Counted from the first letter of the stretch, positions 26,670 through 36,266 are shown. The stretch is 64,000 bases of DNA from Bacteroidota bacterium (GCA_023429135.1 JAEYWD010000086.1:11607-75606); one strand, 5' to 3'. Notes: generated by a model from the sequence alone, not told the origin. Numbers and translations: made by a program.

Positions 26670-26722
26670 GTATAAAAAGAAACATCCGCTATCTAAAGGA
26701 TGGCGGATGTTTCTTTTTATAC
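26670..26722. terminator. Strong bidirectional terminator (20-bp stem)
   Basis: Arms 26670-26689 and 26703-26722 pair perfectly over 20 bp with a 13-nt loop; the stem centre is ACATCCGC/GCGGATGT and the outer part A/T-rich, giving a T-run on either strand. It separates the 474-residue unknown protein gene from convergent pntB. Confidence 0.9.
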
Positions 26723-26747
26723 TTAAAGCTGTAAAATTGCTTCTGTT

Positions 26748-28160
26748 TTAAAGATTTTTCACATCCGTTAAAAGTTTCTGGAGACTGGCTTTTGCATCGC
26801 CAAACAACATACGGGTTTTGTCGTTGAAGAACAACATATTTTCTATGGCGGCATAACCTTTACCCATACCTCGTTTCATTACAATAATATTTTTGGCAAG
26901 ATGCGCCTTGATGATTGGCATTCCGTAAATAGGGCTCGAAGGATCGTTTTCGGCAGCAGGGTTAACAACGTCGTTGGCTCCTATAATGATCACAACATCG
27001 GTTTGTGCCAGTTCGGAATTAATTTCGTCCATCTCTACCAGTTTATCGTACGAAACATCCGCTTCGGCAAGAAGAACGTTCATGTGGCCTGGCATACGTC
27101 CCGCAACCGGATGTATGGCATATTTTACACTCACTCCTTTTTCTTCCAGAAGTTCTTCCAGCTCATGGCATAAATGCTGAGCCTGAGCTACAGCAAGACC
27201 ATAACCGGGCACAATAACAATTTTCTGCGAATAGCCAAGCAACACGCTGGTATCGCTCATGCTAATTTCCTTAATTGTACCTTCCTCCTGACTGACAGCT
27301 TCTCCACCACCGCCAAATACACCCACAATTACGTTAAGCAGGGAGCGATTCATGGCTTTACACATCAGAACGGTAAGTATCGTACCGGCTGAACCAACCA
27401 AAATACCACCAGTTAACATAGCCTGGTTTTGATATAAGAAACCACCTGTTGCCGCAGCAACTCCGGTAAATGAGTTCAGGAGCGAAATAACAACTGGCAT
27501 ATCAGCACCGCCAATTGGCATTACAAACAATACTCCGTAAAGAAGTGCAATGGCCATCAGAATGTAAACAAATATCATTGCATCCGCAGGAGGTATGCTG
27601 CCCATTGACATGATAAACCCGATAAATCCTATGATAACCAACAACATTGCGATGTTTACATAGCGCAACGATTTGATACGTAAATCGCCTATGTTTCCGT
27701 TTAGTTTACCAAAAGCAATCATGCTTCCCGAGAAGGAAACACTACCTATTACAAGGCCAAGCAGAATATTAAGCACTTCGCCCGAGAACATCCGGGCGTA
27801 CATACCATCGTGGGCAACATGCGGAAATTCCATTACGGATATCAATGCGGCGCAGGCCCCACCCATACCGTTAAAGAGCGAAACGAGCTGCGGCATGGCA
27901 GTCATTTTCACTTTTTTGGCAACCATCCAACCAATAACAGTTCCAATAGCTAAAGCCAAAAGGATGAGCGGAATGTTTCCAATGGCTTCTCCATCTTTTT
28001 TATGAAACAGGATGGTAAACAAGATGGCCATTCCCATGCCAACAGCCGCGAGAATATTTCCACGGCGGGCGCTTTCGGGGTGGCTGAGCATCTTGAGCCC
28101 GACAATAAAAAATACTGAAGCCAGTATGTAACTAATTTCGAGGATATAAGAACCTATCAT
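26748..28160 (-). CDS. pntB: NAD(P) transhydrogenase subunit beta
   Basis: Part of the proton-translocating transhydrogenase that transfers hydride from NADH to NADP+ using the proton gradient, supplying NADPH. The N-terminal ~270 residues are about nine membrane helices (domain II), and the C-terminal ~180 residues form NADP-binding domain III with GYGLAVAQAQ, HPVAGRMPGHMNVLLAEA, IIGANDVVNPAA and KRGMGKGY motifs. 470 residues is typical. It is the last gene of pntAA-pntAB-pntB; the 99-nt gap before it holds a 7-bp-periodic repeat. Confidence 0.97.
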   Translation of the reverse strand: MIGSYILEISYILASVFFIVGLKMLSHPESARRGNILAAVGMGMAILFTILFHKKDGEAIGNIPLILLALAIGTVIGWMVAKKVKMTAMPQLVSLFNGMGGACAALISVMEFPHVAHDGMYARMFSGEVLNILLGLVIGSVSFSGSMIAFGKLNGNIGDLRIKSLRYVNIAMLLVIIGFIGFIMSMGSIPPADAMIFVYILMAIALLYGVLFVMPIGGADMPVVISLLNSFTGVAAATGGFLYQNQAMLTGGILVGSAGTILTVLMCKAMNRSLLNVIVGVFGGGGEAVSQEEGTIKEISMSDTSVLLGYSQKIVIVPGYGLAVAQAQHLCHELEELLEEKGVSVKYAIHPVAGRMPGHMNVLLAEADVSYDKLVEMDEINSELAQTDVVIIIGANDVVNPAAENDPSSPIYGMPIIKAHLAKNIIVMKRGMGKGYAAIENMLFFNDKTRMLFGDAKASLQKLLTDVKNL

Positions 28161-28174
28161 AATTTTAATATTTT

Positions 28175-28207
28175 AGGATGTCAGGCTATAGGATGAGGCT
28201 GTAGAGG
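28175..28207. repeat. Short approximately 7-bp-periodic repeat inside the pnt operon
   Basis: AGG recurs at 28175, 28183, 28190, 28196 and 28205 (spacings 8, 7, 6, 9) in words aggatgt, caggcta, taggatg, aggctgt, agaggtg. It lies in the spacer between pntAB and pntB. Confidence 0.4.
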
Positions 28208-28259
28208 TGTAATGCGTTCCCCTAAAATCTTATTTGTCTCTAAATGCCTAACAACTATT

Positions 28260-28568
28260 TTATTGTTTCTTTTTCTTTTTAAACATCTCAAGCATGCGGT
28301 CGGTAACAACAAAGCCACCGACAACGTTCAGCGTTCCCAGAATCACTGCCAGAAATCCAAGAATTATTGGAAGAGTTGTCTGTGCGTGACCCATCACAAT
28401 GATCGCTCCAATGATAACCACACCGTGGATTGCATTGGCGCCCGACATAAGCGGGGTGTGCAGTACCGCCGGAACATGCGATATTACTTCGATACCTAAA
28501 AATATCGAAAGAATAATAGCAAATATCGGTTCGCGGTATTCGTAAATAAATGCAAGTATATTTTCCAT
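28260..28568 (-). CDS. pntAB: NAD(P) transhydrogenase subunit alpha part 2 (membrane part)
   Basis: A 102-residue protein with three predicted membrane helices corresponding to the C-terminal membrane part of E. coli PntA, here a separate gene as in many Bacteroidota and Rhodospirillum. Recognisable by SHVPAVLHTPLMSGANAIHG, the conserved helix that lines the proton path with PntB. It starts 1 nt after pntAA. A lysine-rich tail (FKKKKKQ) closes the protein. Confidence 0.96.
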   Translation of the reverse strand: MENILAFIYEYREPIFAIILSIFLGIEVISHVPAVLHTPLMSGANAIHGVVIIGAIIVMGHAQTTLPIILGFLAVILGTLNVVGGFVVTDRMLEMFKKKKKQ

Positions 28569-28569
28569 A

Positions 28570-29697
28570 TTACAGATTTAGCGCTTGTTTTATCCGATCG
28601 TTAAATAACTGACCTTCATGGGTCAGGCAGGTACCTTTAATGATATCGTCGTTGAAGTCGAGGTTAAGGTTTCCTTCTTTTCCAATGAACAACTTCATAA
28701 AATTCAGCAGGTTGTTACCAAACATTTTGCTGGCATCGAAAGGCATATCCGAAGGATAGTCGGACTTCCCGATGATGGTTACCTGATTATATACAATCGA
28801 TTGTTCATTCTTGGTAAGTTCACAGTTTCCACCTGTAGAAGCAGCAAGGTCAACAATAACAGATCCTGCAGTCATTGCTTCAACGGTTTCTCTGGTAATC
28901 AGCACGGGAGCTTTTTTGCCGGGAATCTGGGCAGTGGTAATAATTACGTTTGCTTTCGAGGCGTGGTCGTGAATTAACTGACGCTGCTTCTGTTTGAACT
29001 CTTCGGTTTGCTCAACAGCATAACCACCAGCAGCTTTGTCTTCACGGGCTCCTGCTACTTCGATAAATTTCGCTCCCAAACTTTGAACCTCTTCTTTTAC
29101 AGCCGACCGCACATCGAAAACTTCTACTACTCCACCAAGTTTACGGGCTGTGGCAACGGCCTGAAGCCCTGCTACCCCGGCACCCAGAATAAGTACTTTT
29201 GCAGGTTTAATAGTTCCTGCTGCTGTCATAAACATGGGGAAGAATTTTGGCAAATGAAGTGCTGCATCCAGTACGGCTTTATATCCCGAAACAGTTGCCT
29301 GCGATGAAAGAATATCCATCGCCTGGGCTCTCGTTGTACGGGGTACCATATCCATACTAAATGAGGTGATTTGCTTCTTGAGCATATGCTCTACCAACTC
29401 TTTGTTCGAGAAAGGATTAAATACCGAAATCAGAATCTTGTTCTGCCCCAGTGTATTAATCTCATCGACTGTGAATGGGGAAATCCTCAACAAAACATCG
29501 GCTTGCCGAATCAGATCGGCTTTATCAGTTACAACAGCACCACTGCCTTCGTAACTTTTATTGTCAGCGTATGCATTTTTGCCTGCTTCGTTTTCAATCA
29601 AAACAGTCACCTGCAGTTTTTTAAGTGCTGCTACTGTTTCTGGCAAAAAGGATACTCTGTTCTCAGGAACTGGTTCCTTAAGTATACCAACAACCAT
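28570..29697 (-). CDS. pntAA: NAD(P) transhydrogenase subunit alpha part 1 (NAD-binding)
   Basis: Soluble domain I, which binds NAD(H). It opens VVGILKEPVPENRVSFLPET like alanine dehydrogenase/transhydrogenase proteins. The central Rossmann motif is VLILGAGVAGLQA, followed by GGVVEVFDVRSAVKEEVQS, and VIVDLAASTGGNCELT contributes to the nucleotide site. 375 residues is normal for the split form. First gene of the three-gene transhydrogenase operon; no clear TAnnTTTG promoter was found upstream. Confidence 0.97.
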   Translation of the reverse strand: MVVGILKEPVPENRVSFLPETVAALKKLQVTVLIENEAGKNAYADNKSYEGSGAVVTDKADLIRQADVLLRISPFTVDEINTLGQNKILISVFNPFSNKELVEHMLKKQITSFSMDMVPRTTRAQAMDILSSQATVSGYKAVLDAALHLPKFFPMFMTAAGTIKPAKVLILGAGVAGLQAVATARKLGGVVEVFDVRSAVKEEVQSLGAKFIEVAGAREDKAAGGYAVEQTEEFKQKQRQLIHDHASKANVIITTAQIPGKKAPVLITRETVEAMTAGSVIVDLAASTGGNCELTKNEQSIVYNQVTIIGKSDYPSDMPFDASKMFGNNLLNFMKLFIGKEGNLNLDFNDDIIKGTCLTHEGQLFNDRIKQALNL

Positions 29698-29801
29698 AAA
29701 AGATTATCTTTTTTAATTAAAACTACTAAGATAAAGAATTTAACTTAAGAAAGGTTCAGAATTATTATACATTAATTATTAAACAATTATAAATGTATGT
29801 G

Positions 29802-32066
29802 TTAACCAATATAACGTGAGATTTTATCAAACAACTCTGACTTTTTTATAGGCTTGGTAACATAATCGTCGAAACCTTTTGTTGTAAGTTGACTGGTTTC
29901 AATAATTAAAGCATGAGCGGTCTGGGCAATTACCGGTAATTCAGGGCGAATGGTTTTAATAATTTTAGTGGCCTCCCATCCATTCATTTCAGGCATTTTT
30001 AGATCCATTAGTACCAGATCAATATTAGGATTTTCCTTCACGGATTTTACCGCTTCGTTTCCATTCCGGGCCCATAGAATAAAGGTATTTGTTTTGCTGA
30101 AAAGCTCTTTGAAGTAATATAGATTGTTGTCGTCGTCTTCACAAATAAGTATAACATGATTATCAAAACTTAATTTTTCTGTCTCTTTCTCAGAAGGTGT
30201 TTCTGATGTTTTTTTAAAAGGGACAGTAAAATAGAAAGTACTTCCAATACTGGGTTCCGAATGTAACCAAATATTACCTCCCATCAGTTTTACAAAGGAG
30301 CGCGATAAAGTGAGGCCTATCCCGAGGCCTCTGTAAAGGGTTAAATCAGGGTGATCTACTCTCCAGAATCTTTCAAAAATGTCTTCGTGATATTTTGGAT
30401 CGATGCCAATTCCGGTGTCCTTAACATAAAACTCCAGAAAGTCGTTTCCTTCAGAATAACCAACTTCAACCAAACCCCTTTCGGTAAATTTCAAGGCGTT
30501 CGAAACGAGGTTGGTTAGTATTTGGCGAAGTTTCACCTCGTCAGTGTAAATTTGATAATTTTGATGAACGGGAAGGTTCTTTTTAAGCTCTACTTTCGAA
30601 TTAGCATCCATCCCAACACTAAATGAGGCGCAAATTTCCCCGATAGTTCTGTTTACATTTACATTGCTGTAATGCAGATTTACCTGGTTTGTATCTATCA
30701 TCGACATTTCAATAATGTCGTTAATTATTGATAAAAGCTGGGAACTGCTTGAACGGATAATAGAAACATATTCCTCAAGTTTTTTGTCGGGATAATTGCT
30801 AACGAGCAGATCAGAAAACCCAACAATAGCATTCATTGGAGTTCTTATTTCGTGCGACAGATTCGAAAGAAATGCTGTTTTTAATTGATTTGATTTCTCG
30901 GCTAATTGCAGCGCTCCTTCAAGTTCAATGCTTTTTTTCCTGATTTCCTGCAGAAAAGCTTGTTCTTTTTTACGGATTTGTTTCTCCTTGCCGAATAGTT
31001 TTAAAAGAATCACAATAACAATCAGCATTAAAAAGAAAATAACCGAAATAAAAATAAACAGTTGAAGGTTCTCCTGAATGAATGAAATAGGAGAGTTAAT
31101 AACAATGGATTTGTTCGGAAGTTTGGATTGGGAAATCCCGAATTTTTTCATTACTTTCTTGTCGAAAATAAATTCGGAAGGCCCTGATATTACAGGGATA
31201 TCAGACACCTTAGTTCCTTGCATGATCTTAATGGCAATTCTTCCGGCAAGTTCCCCATGAGTAATGGCACGAACTATTTTCCCGCCTACAATTCCTTTAT
31301 TCAGATAAAAATCCCATGTGCCGTAAATGGGAACGTGGCAACCCGGTTTTAATTGGTCAAGAATAATATCGTAAGAAATCTGATTGCCTTCCTTGTCGAT
31401 ATTAAAGGTAGTAAGCAGAACAACTTCTCCCTTTTGCAAGGTGGCCAGTTTTTGTTTGAGCTCAGAAAACGTGTAATCAGTTAAAAATTCATACCTAAGA
31501 TTGGGGAAGGTTTTTGCAATTATTTCCTTACTCTTTTTGCTGATAATGTTACCGGTAATTGACCGGTCGATCACAAAATAGAGCTTTCTGTACTGCGGAT
31601 GTAAAGATAATATGGTTTGTATATTGGACTGAATATCTATATCTTCCATTATACCTGTAAAATTCACAGGTATTTTATCGACATAATTGAGCCCGCAAAA
31701 GACAACCGGAGGTTTGCCAACGAGAGAGTCATGAAATTCAGTTAAAAAATTAAATGCTGCATTATCCGTCGAAACAACCAAATCGAATCGAATTGCTTTA
31801 TATTTTGACAGGAAAAAGCTTGCAAAGTTTTTGAAGTATTGGGGCGACTCAAAGTGTTTGGTGTCCAGGTATTCTATCCGGAAATCAACTTCTGTGACCG
31901 AATCCGATGAAATTGTTTTAATAATAGAATTATTTAATTCATCGGTCCATAATAGTCCTTCGTTATAGGAGTGAAGAATCAGGATAGTTTTATTTTCGCT
32001 ATAGGCAAAAGCTTGTAAGTTATTTGCAATTGCAAAAATCAGAAAGAAGATAATTCTGTAAACCAT
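29802..32066 (-). CDS. Hybrid sensor histidine kinase with periplasmic ABC-substrate-binding-like domain
   Basis: A membrane receptor passing a phosphoryl group from His to an internal Asp. Order (from the ATG at 32066): signal anchor ~1-22; periplasmic domain ~25-325 resembling ABC substrate-binding proteins (NKTILILHSYNEGLLWTDEL, VVSTDNAAFNFLTEF, YGTWDFYLNKGIVGGK); transmembrane helix ~341-363; HisKA with SHEIRTPMNAIVGFSD; HATPase with N, G1 (DTGIGIDP) and G2 (YRGLGIGL) boxes; and a C-terminal receiver with ICEDDDNN and LVLMDLKMPEMNGWEA. A TTG at 32102 would add 12 residues in front of the signal sequence and is less likely. No separate output regulator is adjacent, so the target is unknown. 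Confidence 0.9.
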   Translation of the reverse strand: MVYRIIFFLIFAIANNLQAFAYSENKTILILHSYNEGLLWTDELNNSIIKTISSDSVTEVDFRIEYLDTKHFESPQYFKNFASFFLSKYKAIRFDLVVSTDNAAFNFLTEFHDSLVGKPPVVFCGLNYVDKIPVNFTGIMEDIDIQSNIQTILSLHPQYRKLYFVIDRSITGNIISKKSKEIIAKTFPNLRYEFLTDYTFSELKQKLATLQKGEVVLLTTFNIDKEGNQISYDIILDQLKPGCHVPIYGTWDFYLNKGIVGGKIVRAITHGELAGRIAIKIMQGTKVSDIPVISGPSEFIFDKKVMKKFGISQSKLPNKSIVINSPISFIQENLQLFIFISVIFFLMLIVIVILLKLFGKEKQIRKKEQAFLQEIRKKSIELEGALQLAEKSNQLKTAFLSNLSHEIRTPMNAIVGFSDLLVSNYPDKKLEEYVSIIRSSSSQLLSIINDIIEMSMIDTNQVNLHYSNVNVNRTIGEICASFSVGMDANSKVELKKNLPVHQNYQIYTDEVKLRQILTNLVSNALKFTERGLVEVGYSEGNDFLEFYVKDTGIGIDPKYHEDIFERFWRVDHPDLTLYRGLGIGLTLSRSFVKLMGGNIWLHSEPSIGSTFYFTVPFKKTSETPSEKETEKLSFDNHVILICEDDDNNLYYFKELFSKTNTFILWARNGNEAVKSVKENPNIDLVLMDLKMPEMNGWEATKIIKTIRPELPVIAQTAHALIIETSQLTTKGFDDYVTKPIKKSELFDKISRYIG

Positions 32067-32256
32067 ATTTTTTGATAGGCTTATTCCGTTACTACAGTTC
32101 AATTACTCTGGAACGATCTTAAAATTAGCTTTTTTTTATGAACAATTGAATTACTTCCCTGAAATTTAGATTAATCCTTGAATATTTTACATGAAAGCAT
32201 TTAATGTCGGCAGATCAATATGGCATATTACTTTTGTCGGCCAGGCAACTTTAGCG

Positions 32257-32286
32257 TTGCTATGTAAAAGAAAGCGCATAACTTTG
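32257..32286 (+). promoter_or_regulatory. Promoter for rlmN
   Basis: TTG at 32257-32259 and TAACTTTG at 32279-32286 are 19 nt apart, matching the Bacteroidota -33/-7 consensus; the start codon follows 23 nt later. Confidence 0.6.
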
Positions 32287-32300
32287 CAACGATTTTAACC

Positions 32301-32312
32301 GGAGGGAAATTG
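32301..32312 (+). promoter_or_regulatory. Shine-Dalgarno site and TTG start of rlmN
   Basis: GGAGGG at 32301-32306 ends 3 nt before a TTG codon at 32310. Such a strong ribosome-binding site is rare in this window and decides the non-ATG start. Confidence 0.6.
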
Positions 32313-33335
32313 AAAAGTCAGGTATTATATGGTAAAACGCTTGAGGAACTGAAAGAATTAACTCAGTTGCTTGGTCTGCCTACGTTTAATGCAAAGCAGA
32401 TTGCCGAATGGTTGTATAAGAAAAATATTACAACAATTGATGGTATGACTAACCTTTCGGCGAAAGCAAGAGAATTGCTGAAACAGCATTTTGTACTGGG
32501 ATTGGAGACGCCATCGAAAGTTCAGACTTCCATAGATGGGACGAAAAAGTATCTTTACACCACTTCGAACGGTAAATTTATTGAAGCCGCCTATATTCCC
32601 GATAAAGACAGGGCAACTCTCTGTGTTTCGTCGCAGGTGGGTTGCAAAATGGGGTGTTTGTTTTGCATGACTGGCAAACAGGGTTTTCAGGGAAACCTAA
32701 GTAGTGGCGAAATTCTAAATCAAATAGTTAGTTTGCCGGAGCGCGAAAAGCTTACAAATCTCGTTTACATGGGCATGGGTGAGCCCTTTGATAATTTGCA
32801 GGAAGTGCTGAAAAGTCTCGATATTCTTACCTCCGATGAAGGGTTTGGCTGGAGTCCTAAGCGGATAACAGTTTCTACCGTTGGAATAATACCGGGAATG
32901 AAGGAGTTTCTGCAGAAAAGCAAGTGTCATCTGGCCATAAGTCTTCATACCCCATTTGACGACGAACGCCGCAAACTTATGCCCGTTGAGCATGTTTATC
33001 CTTTGAAAGAAGTGCTTAACGAAATAAAAAGTTTCGATTTTGGTTTGCAGCGTCGTGTTTCCTTCGAATATATTGTATTCAAAAGGCTGAACGATACGCC
33101 CCGACATGTCCAGGAAATGGCAAAAATTTTAAATGGAATAAGGTGTCGCGTTAACCTGATACGGTTTCATCCGGTACCTGGTACTCCGCTTGAAGGAAGC
33201 GACGATGCCACTGTTCAGGCGTTTAAAGATGCATTGAATGCCAAAGGCATACTTACCACCATACGGGCATCGCGTGGCCAGGATATTTATGCAGCTTGCG
33301 GCTTACTTTCTACAAAAGAGCTTGTGAAGAAGTGA
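32310..33335 (+). CDS. rlmN: Dual-specificity RNA methyltransferase RlmN
   Basis: Radical-SAM enzyme that methylates C2 of A2503 in 23S rRNA and A37 in some tRNAs. The [4Fe-4S]/SAM motif CxxxCxxC is at Cys112, Cys116 and Cys119 (CKMGCLFC). GMGEPFDN binds SAM, and the C-terminal ACGLL supplies the second methyl-carrying cysteine. The start is TTG with a good Shine-Dalgarno site; no in-frame ATG fits the conserved N terminus. 341 residues is typical. Confidence 0.96.
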   Translation: MKSQVLYGKTLEELKELTQLLGLPTFNAKQIAEWLYKKNITTIDGMTNLSAKARELLKQHFVLGLETPSKVQTSIDGTKKYLYTTSNGKFIEAAYIPDKDRATLCVSSQVGCKMGCLFCMTGKQGFQGNLSSGEILNQIVSLPEREKLTNLVYMGMGEPFDNLQEVLKSLDILTSDEGFGWSPKRITVSTVGIIPGMKEFLQKSKCHLAISLHTPFDDERRKLMPVEHVYPLKEVLNEIKSFDFGLQRRVSFEYIVFKRLNDTPRHVQEMAKILNGIRCRVNLIRFHPVPGTPLEGSDDATVQAFKDALNAKGILTTIRASRGQDIYAACGLLSTKELVKK

Positions 33336-33340
33336 TATAA

Positions 33341-33396
33341 GTCGATAGTGGATGGTTCATGGTTCATGGGCAATACAGGTCGATTGTCGATGATCA
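33341..33396. repeat. 7-bp-periodic intergenic repeat downstream of rlmN
   Basis: Eight consecutive 7-nt words start at 33341: gtcgata, gtggatg, gttcatg, gttcatg, ggcaata, caggtcg, attgtcg, atgatca. Two are identical and neighbours are related. The stretch begins 5 nt after the rlmN stop; a run of nine G follows at 33420. Confidence 0.5.
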
Positions 33397-33443
33397 AAAC
33401 CAGTTATGGCCCCTCTCAAGGGGGGGGGTAACCCGTAACCTCA

Positions 33444-34868
33444 TCACCGTCTTCTCAGCAGCGCAACATTCTCAACATGGTGAGTTTGGGGAAACATGTC
33501 AACGGGTTGAATTTTTTCCACCCAATAATCATCATACAACAAAGCGATGTCGCGGGCCTGTGTTGCCGGGTTACAGCTTACATATACAATTTTCTCGGGA
33601 AGTGTTTCTCTTAAACATTCAATTACTTTTTCATGAACTCCGGCTCTCGGAGGATCCAGAATAATTATATCTGCCCGGCCTTGTTCTTCAATAAATTTGC
33701 TATTGAATATATCTTTGATATCTCCGGCGTAAAAAGTCGCATTTGTTATGTTGTTGATAGATGCATTTATTTTAGCATCATTGATGGCCTCTTTAATCAG
33801 TTCAACGCCAATTACCTTTCTGCAGCTTTTTGCAATAAAATTGGCAATGGTGCCTGTTCCGGTATAGAAATCGTAAACAATTTCATCGCCTTTTAACCCG
33901 GCAAAATCGCGGGTAACTGAATATAATTTGTAGGCTTGTTCGGAGTTGGTCTGGTAAAATGATTTTGGACCAATCTTAAAGCTGAGGTCTTCCATTTTTT
34001 CGATCATGTGGTCCTTTCCATGGTAAAGATGTATCTGAAGATCGAAAATAGTGTCGTTTAGCTTGGTGTTTACAACATACATCAGCGAAGTGATCTCCGG
34101 GAAACTTTCTTTCAGGAAGTTCATGGTTTTTTCAATGGCATCGGGCAGTTCTTCGCCAAAGCTCACAATTACCATTACCTCACCGGTAGAGCTGGTGCGG
34201 ATGATAAGATTCCTTAAAAAGCCTGTATGCATCCGAAGGTCGCAGAAGTCAAACCCCTGTTCTTCGGCAAAAGCTTTCAGTTTAAGGCGTATATCGTTTG
34301 AAGGGTCTGACTGCAAATGACATCGACGGATATCCAATACCTTGTCGAATAGCCCCGGGATATGAAAACCAACAGCATTGCGATTTCCAATCTGATCTTT
34401 TGAGTCTATTTCATTCTGGGTAAGCCAGCGACTCGCTGAAAAAGTATATTCCAGTTTATTCCGGTAGAAATATTGATTATCCGAAGGTACAATCGGTAAG
34501 AACTCGCCTTCATCGATTTTGCCTATTCTTTTCAGATTGTCTTTTACTTGTTTTTCCTTGTAAAAAAGTTGCTTTTCGTATGGCAGATCCTGCCATTTAC
34601 AACCGCCACACACTCCAAAGTGTTCACATCTGGGTTCAGTGCGCATGGGCGATAATTTCTCGAACCGCACCACAACACCTTCCATGTAGTTGGAGCGTTT
34701 TTTCCTTATTTGTACATCCACTACATCGCCAGGTATGGCATGAGGTACAAATACCACAATATCATCTGTTTTCCCAATCGCATTCCCCTCTGCTGCAATA
34801 TCTACAATCTCGAGTGATGTGATAATGGGTAAGATTTTTTTATTTCTGCTCAATGTTCTTACTGTCAA
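33444..34868 (-). CDS. rlmD: RlmD/RumA-family 23S rRNA (uracil-5-)-methyltransferase
   Basis: Methylates C5 of uridine in 23S rRNA with SAM. A TRAM RNA-binding domain covers ~15-75 (VDIAAEGNAIGKTDD, FVPHAIPGDVVDVQI). An iron-sulfur cluster site follows, CEHFGVCGGCKW. The Rossmann domain has VYDFYTGTGTIANF and IILDPPRAGVHEK, and SCNPATQARD holds the catalytic cysteine. The start is probably the TTG at 34868, though another TTG five codons later is possible; no ATG precedes the TRAM domain. The exact uridine (747 or 1939) cannot be told from sequence alone. Confidence 0.9.
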   Translation of the reverse strand: MTVRTLSRNKKILPIITSLEIVDIAAEGNAIGKTDDIVVFVPHAIPGDVVDVQIRKKRSNYMEGVVVRFEKLSPMRTEPRCEHFGVCGGCKWQDLPYEKQLFYKEKQVKDNLKRIGKIDEGEFLPIVPSDNQYFYRNKLEYTFSASRWLTQNEIDSKDQIGNRNAVGFHIPGLFDKVLDIRRCHLQSDPSNDIRLKLKAFAEEQGFDFCDLRMHTGFLRNLIIRTSSTGEVMVIVSFGEELPDAIEKTMNFLKESFPEITSLMYVVNTKLNDTIFDLQIHLYHGKDHMIEKMEDLSFKIGPKSFYQTNSEQAYKLYSVTRDFAGLKGDEIVYDFYTGTGTIANFIAKSCRKVIGVELIKEAINDAKINASINNITNATFYAGDIKDIFNSKFIEEQGRADIIILDPPRAGVHEKVIECLRETLPEKIVYVSCNPATQARDIALLYDDYWVEKIQPVDMFPQTHHVENVALLRRR

Positions 34869-34879
34869 AAAATTTGCGG

Positions 34880-34887
34880 CAAAGGTA
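34880..34887 (-). promoter_or_regulatory. -7 promoter element for the RNA methyltransferase gene
   Basis: TACCTTTG on the minus strand ends 11 nt before the TTG start, so the 5' leader would be very short. This leaves the second TTG as an alternative start. Confidence 0.45.
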
Positions 34888-34937
34888 TAGTAAAAATCTG
34901 TTTATAGAGTTGTACTATATTTAACTTTTTGGCTTTT

Positions 34938-36266
34938 CTAATCAATGCTTTCGCCATTCACCCTTACGTTTTTCAGAGTTATGTTCCCGATAAAGCTCTT
35001 GTTTACACTTCCTTTTTCCGCAGTTACGTTCAGATTTTCGAAGGTAAAATTGCTCAGTCTGTAATTTTTACCAGCCTCAACATCATAAAATACTTTGCAT
35101 TTAAAGTCGATATTCCGTAAAGTCACATTTTTTGAGTAAGAGAGCGGCATATCCTGTCTTCCTTTCAGGTCGAAGAACTGTGTCCATGGTTTTACATATA
35201 TCAGGCTATTTGCTTCTCCTTTGATGTTCTCGACAGTAATAAATTCGTATTTCTGGGGTGTGTCAGGACGCATTTTCAGCCATAGTAAACGGTTAGCGCC
35301 ATTAACAATGCAATTCCGGAAAACAATATTATAATTATGAATAGCTTCGCTTCCGCATGTTAAAGCGGAGTGACAAAATCCAAATTCACAATCTTCAATA
35401 ATGATGTTTTTGTTGGCTCCGTTGCAGGTGTCGGTATCAGCCCAGGGACCTTTTCCGCCTTTCAGGGCAATGGCGTCGTCGTTAACCGACATATAACAGC
35501 CTTTTACAAGTACATTGGTGCAAGCATCGATATCAATGGCATCCGTACTTGGGGCTTTTACCGGTTTCTCGGGCGAAAAAATGTAGAGGTCCAGAATCTT
35601 TACATTGTTGCATTTGTAATAATGACTCGTCCAGAAACCGGCATTCTGCAAACGTACATCCTGAACTTGCACATTGTTACAATCTCTTATAAATATGAGT
35701 CTTGGCCGGGATACTTCCAGGTTGGTGCATTGTGGGTTCTCTTTTCTTCTTTGCCAGAATGCTTCCCAATATTTAAGCCCATTTCCATCGATAGTTCCTT
35801 TGCCCGAAATTGTAAAACCATCCACTCCGTAAGCATTTACGAGTGCAGGGAAATAATCGAGGCATTGGCCTTCCATACGCGATGGCATCATGGGATAATC
35901 GGTAATATTGTCCGAGCCTTTCAATACAGCCCCTTCCGATACATAAAGATGTGTTTTAGGTTTAAAAAACAATGCTCCGCTTAAAAACACTCCTTTGGGG
36001 ATTACAACCACACCGCCACCTCTTTTGTGGGCTTCGTCAATGGTTTTCTGAATGACCCGGGTTTGCAGAACTGTACTGTCGTTCACAGCGCCATATTTGG
36101 TGATATCGAAAGTTTTGCCCATTTTTTTCAACTGAACCTTTTGTGTATTAAAAAACCAGTTGGGAATTTTGGTGCCGTCGGGGAAAAATACCGACTGACT
36201 TTGCTGTGCAAAAGAGATATTACAGATCAGTAAAATAGCTTGCAGTATGGAAAGTATCTTTTTCAT
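34938..36266 (-). CDS. Glycoside hydrolase family 28 (polygalacturonase-like) enzyme
   Basis: An exported pectin-type hydrolase with signal peptide ~1-20 (ending SFAQ) and right-handed beta-helix. GH28 active-site motifs are recognisable in order: STDAIDID (NxD), NDDAIALKGG (DD), CHSALTCGSE (GHG-like, with Gly replaced by Cys) and LLWLKMRPDT (RIK-like, altered). The catalytic Asp residues are therefore present, while the last two motifs deviate, which suggests a substrate other than plain polygalacturonate, e.g. rhamnogalacturonan. No SusC/SusD genes or other pectin genes accompany it, so it is not in a typical polysaccharide utilisation locus. Confidence 0.88.
   Translation of the reverse strand: MKKILSILQAILLICNISFAQQSQSVFFPDGTKIPNWFFNTQKVQLKKMGKTFDITKYGAVNDSTVLQTRVIQKTIDEAHKRGGGVVVIPKGVFLSGALFFKPKTHLYVSEGAVLKGSDNITDYPMMPSRMEGQCLDYFPALVNAYGVDGFTISGKGTIDGNGLKYWEAFWQRRKENPQCTNLEVSRPRLIFIRDCNNVQVQDVRLQNAGFWTSHYYKCNNVKILDLYIFSPEKPVKAPSTDAIDIDACTNVLVKGCYMSVNDDAIALKGGKGPWADTDTCNGANKNIIIEDCEFGFCHSALTCGSEAIHNYNIVFRNCIVNGANRLLWLKMRPDTPQKYEFITVENIKGEANSLIYVKPWTQFFDLKGRQDMPLSYSKNVTLRNIDFKCKVFYDVEAGKNYRLSNFTFENLNVTAEKGSVNKSFIGNITLKNVRVNGESID

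Noticed and set aside
32067..32102. TTG start for the hybrid kinase adding 12 residues
   Set aside because: It would put a polar stretch before the signal anchor; the ATG at 32066 begins directly with MVYRIIFF.
33420..33428. Run of nine G downstream of rlmN
   Set aside because: Intergenic, no gene or promoter depends on it; could also be affected by sequencing error.
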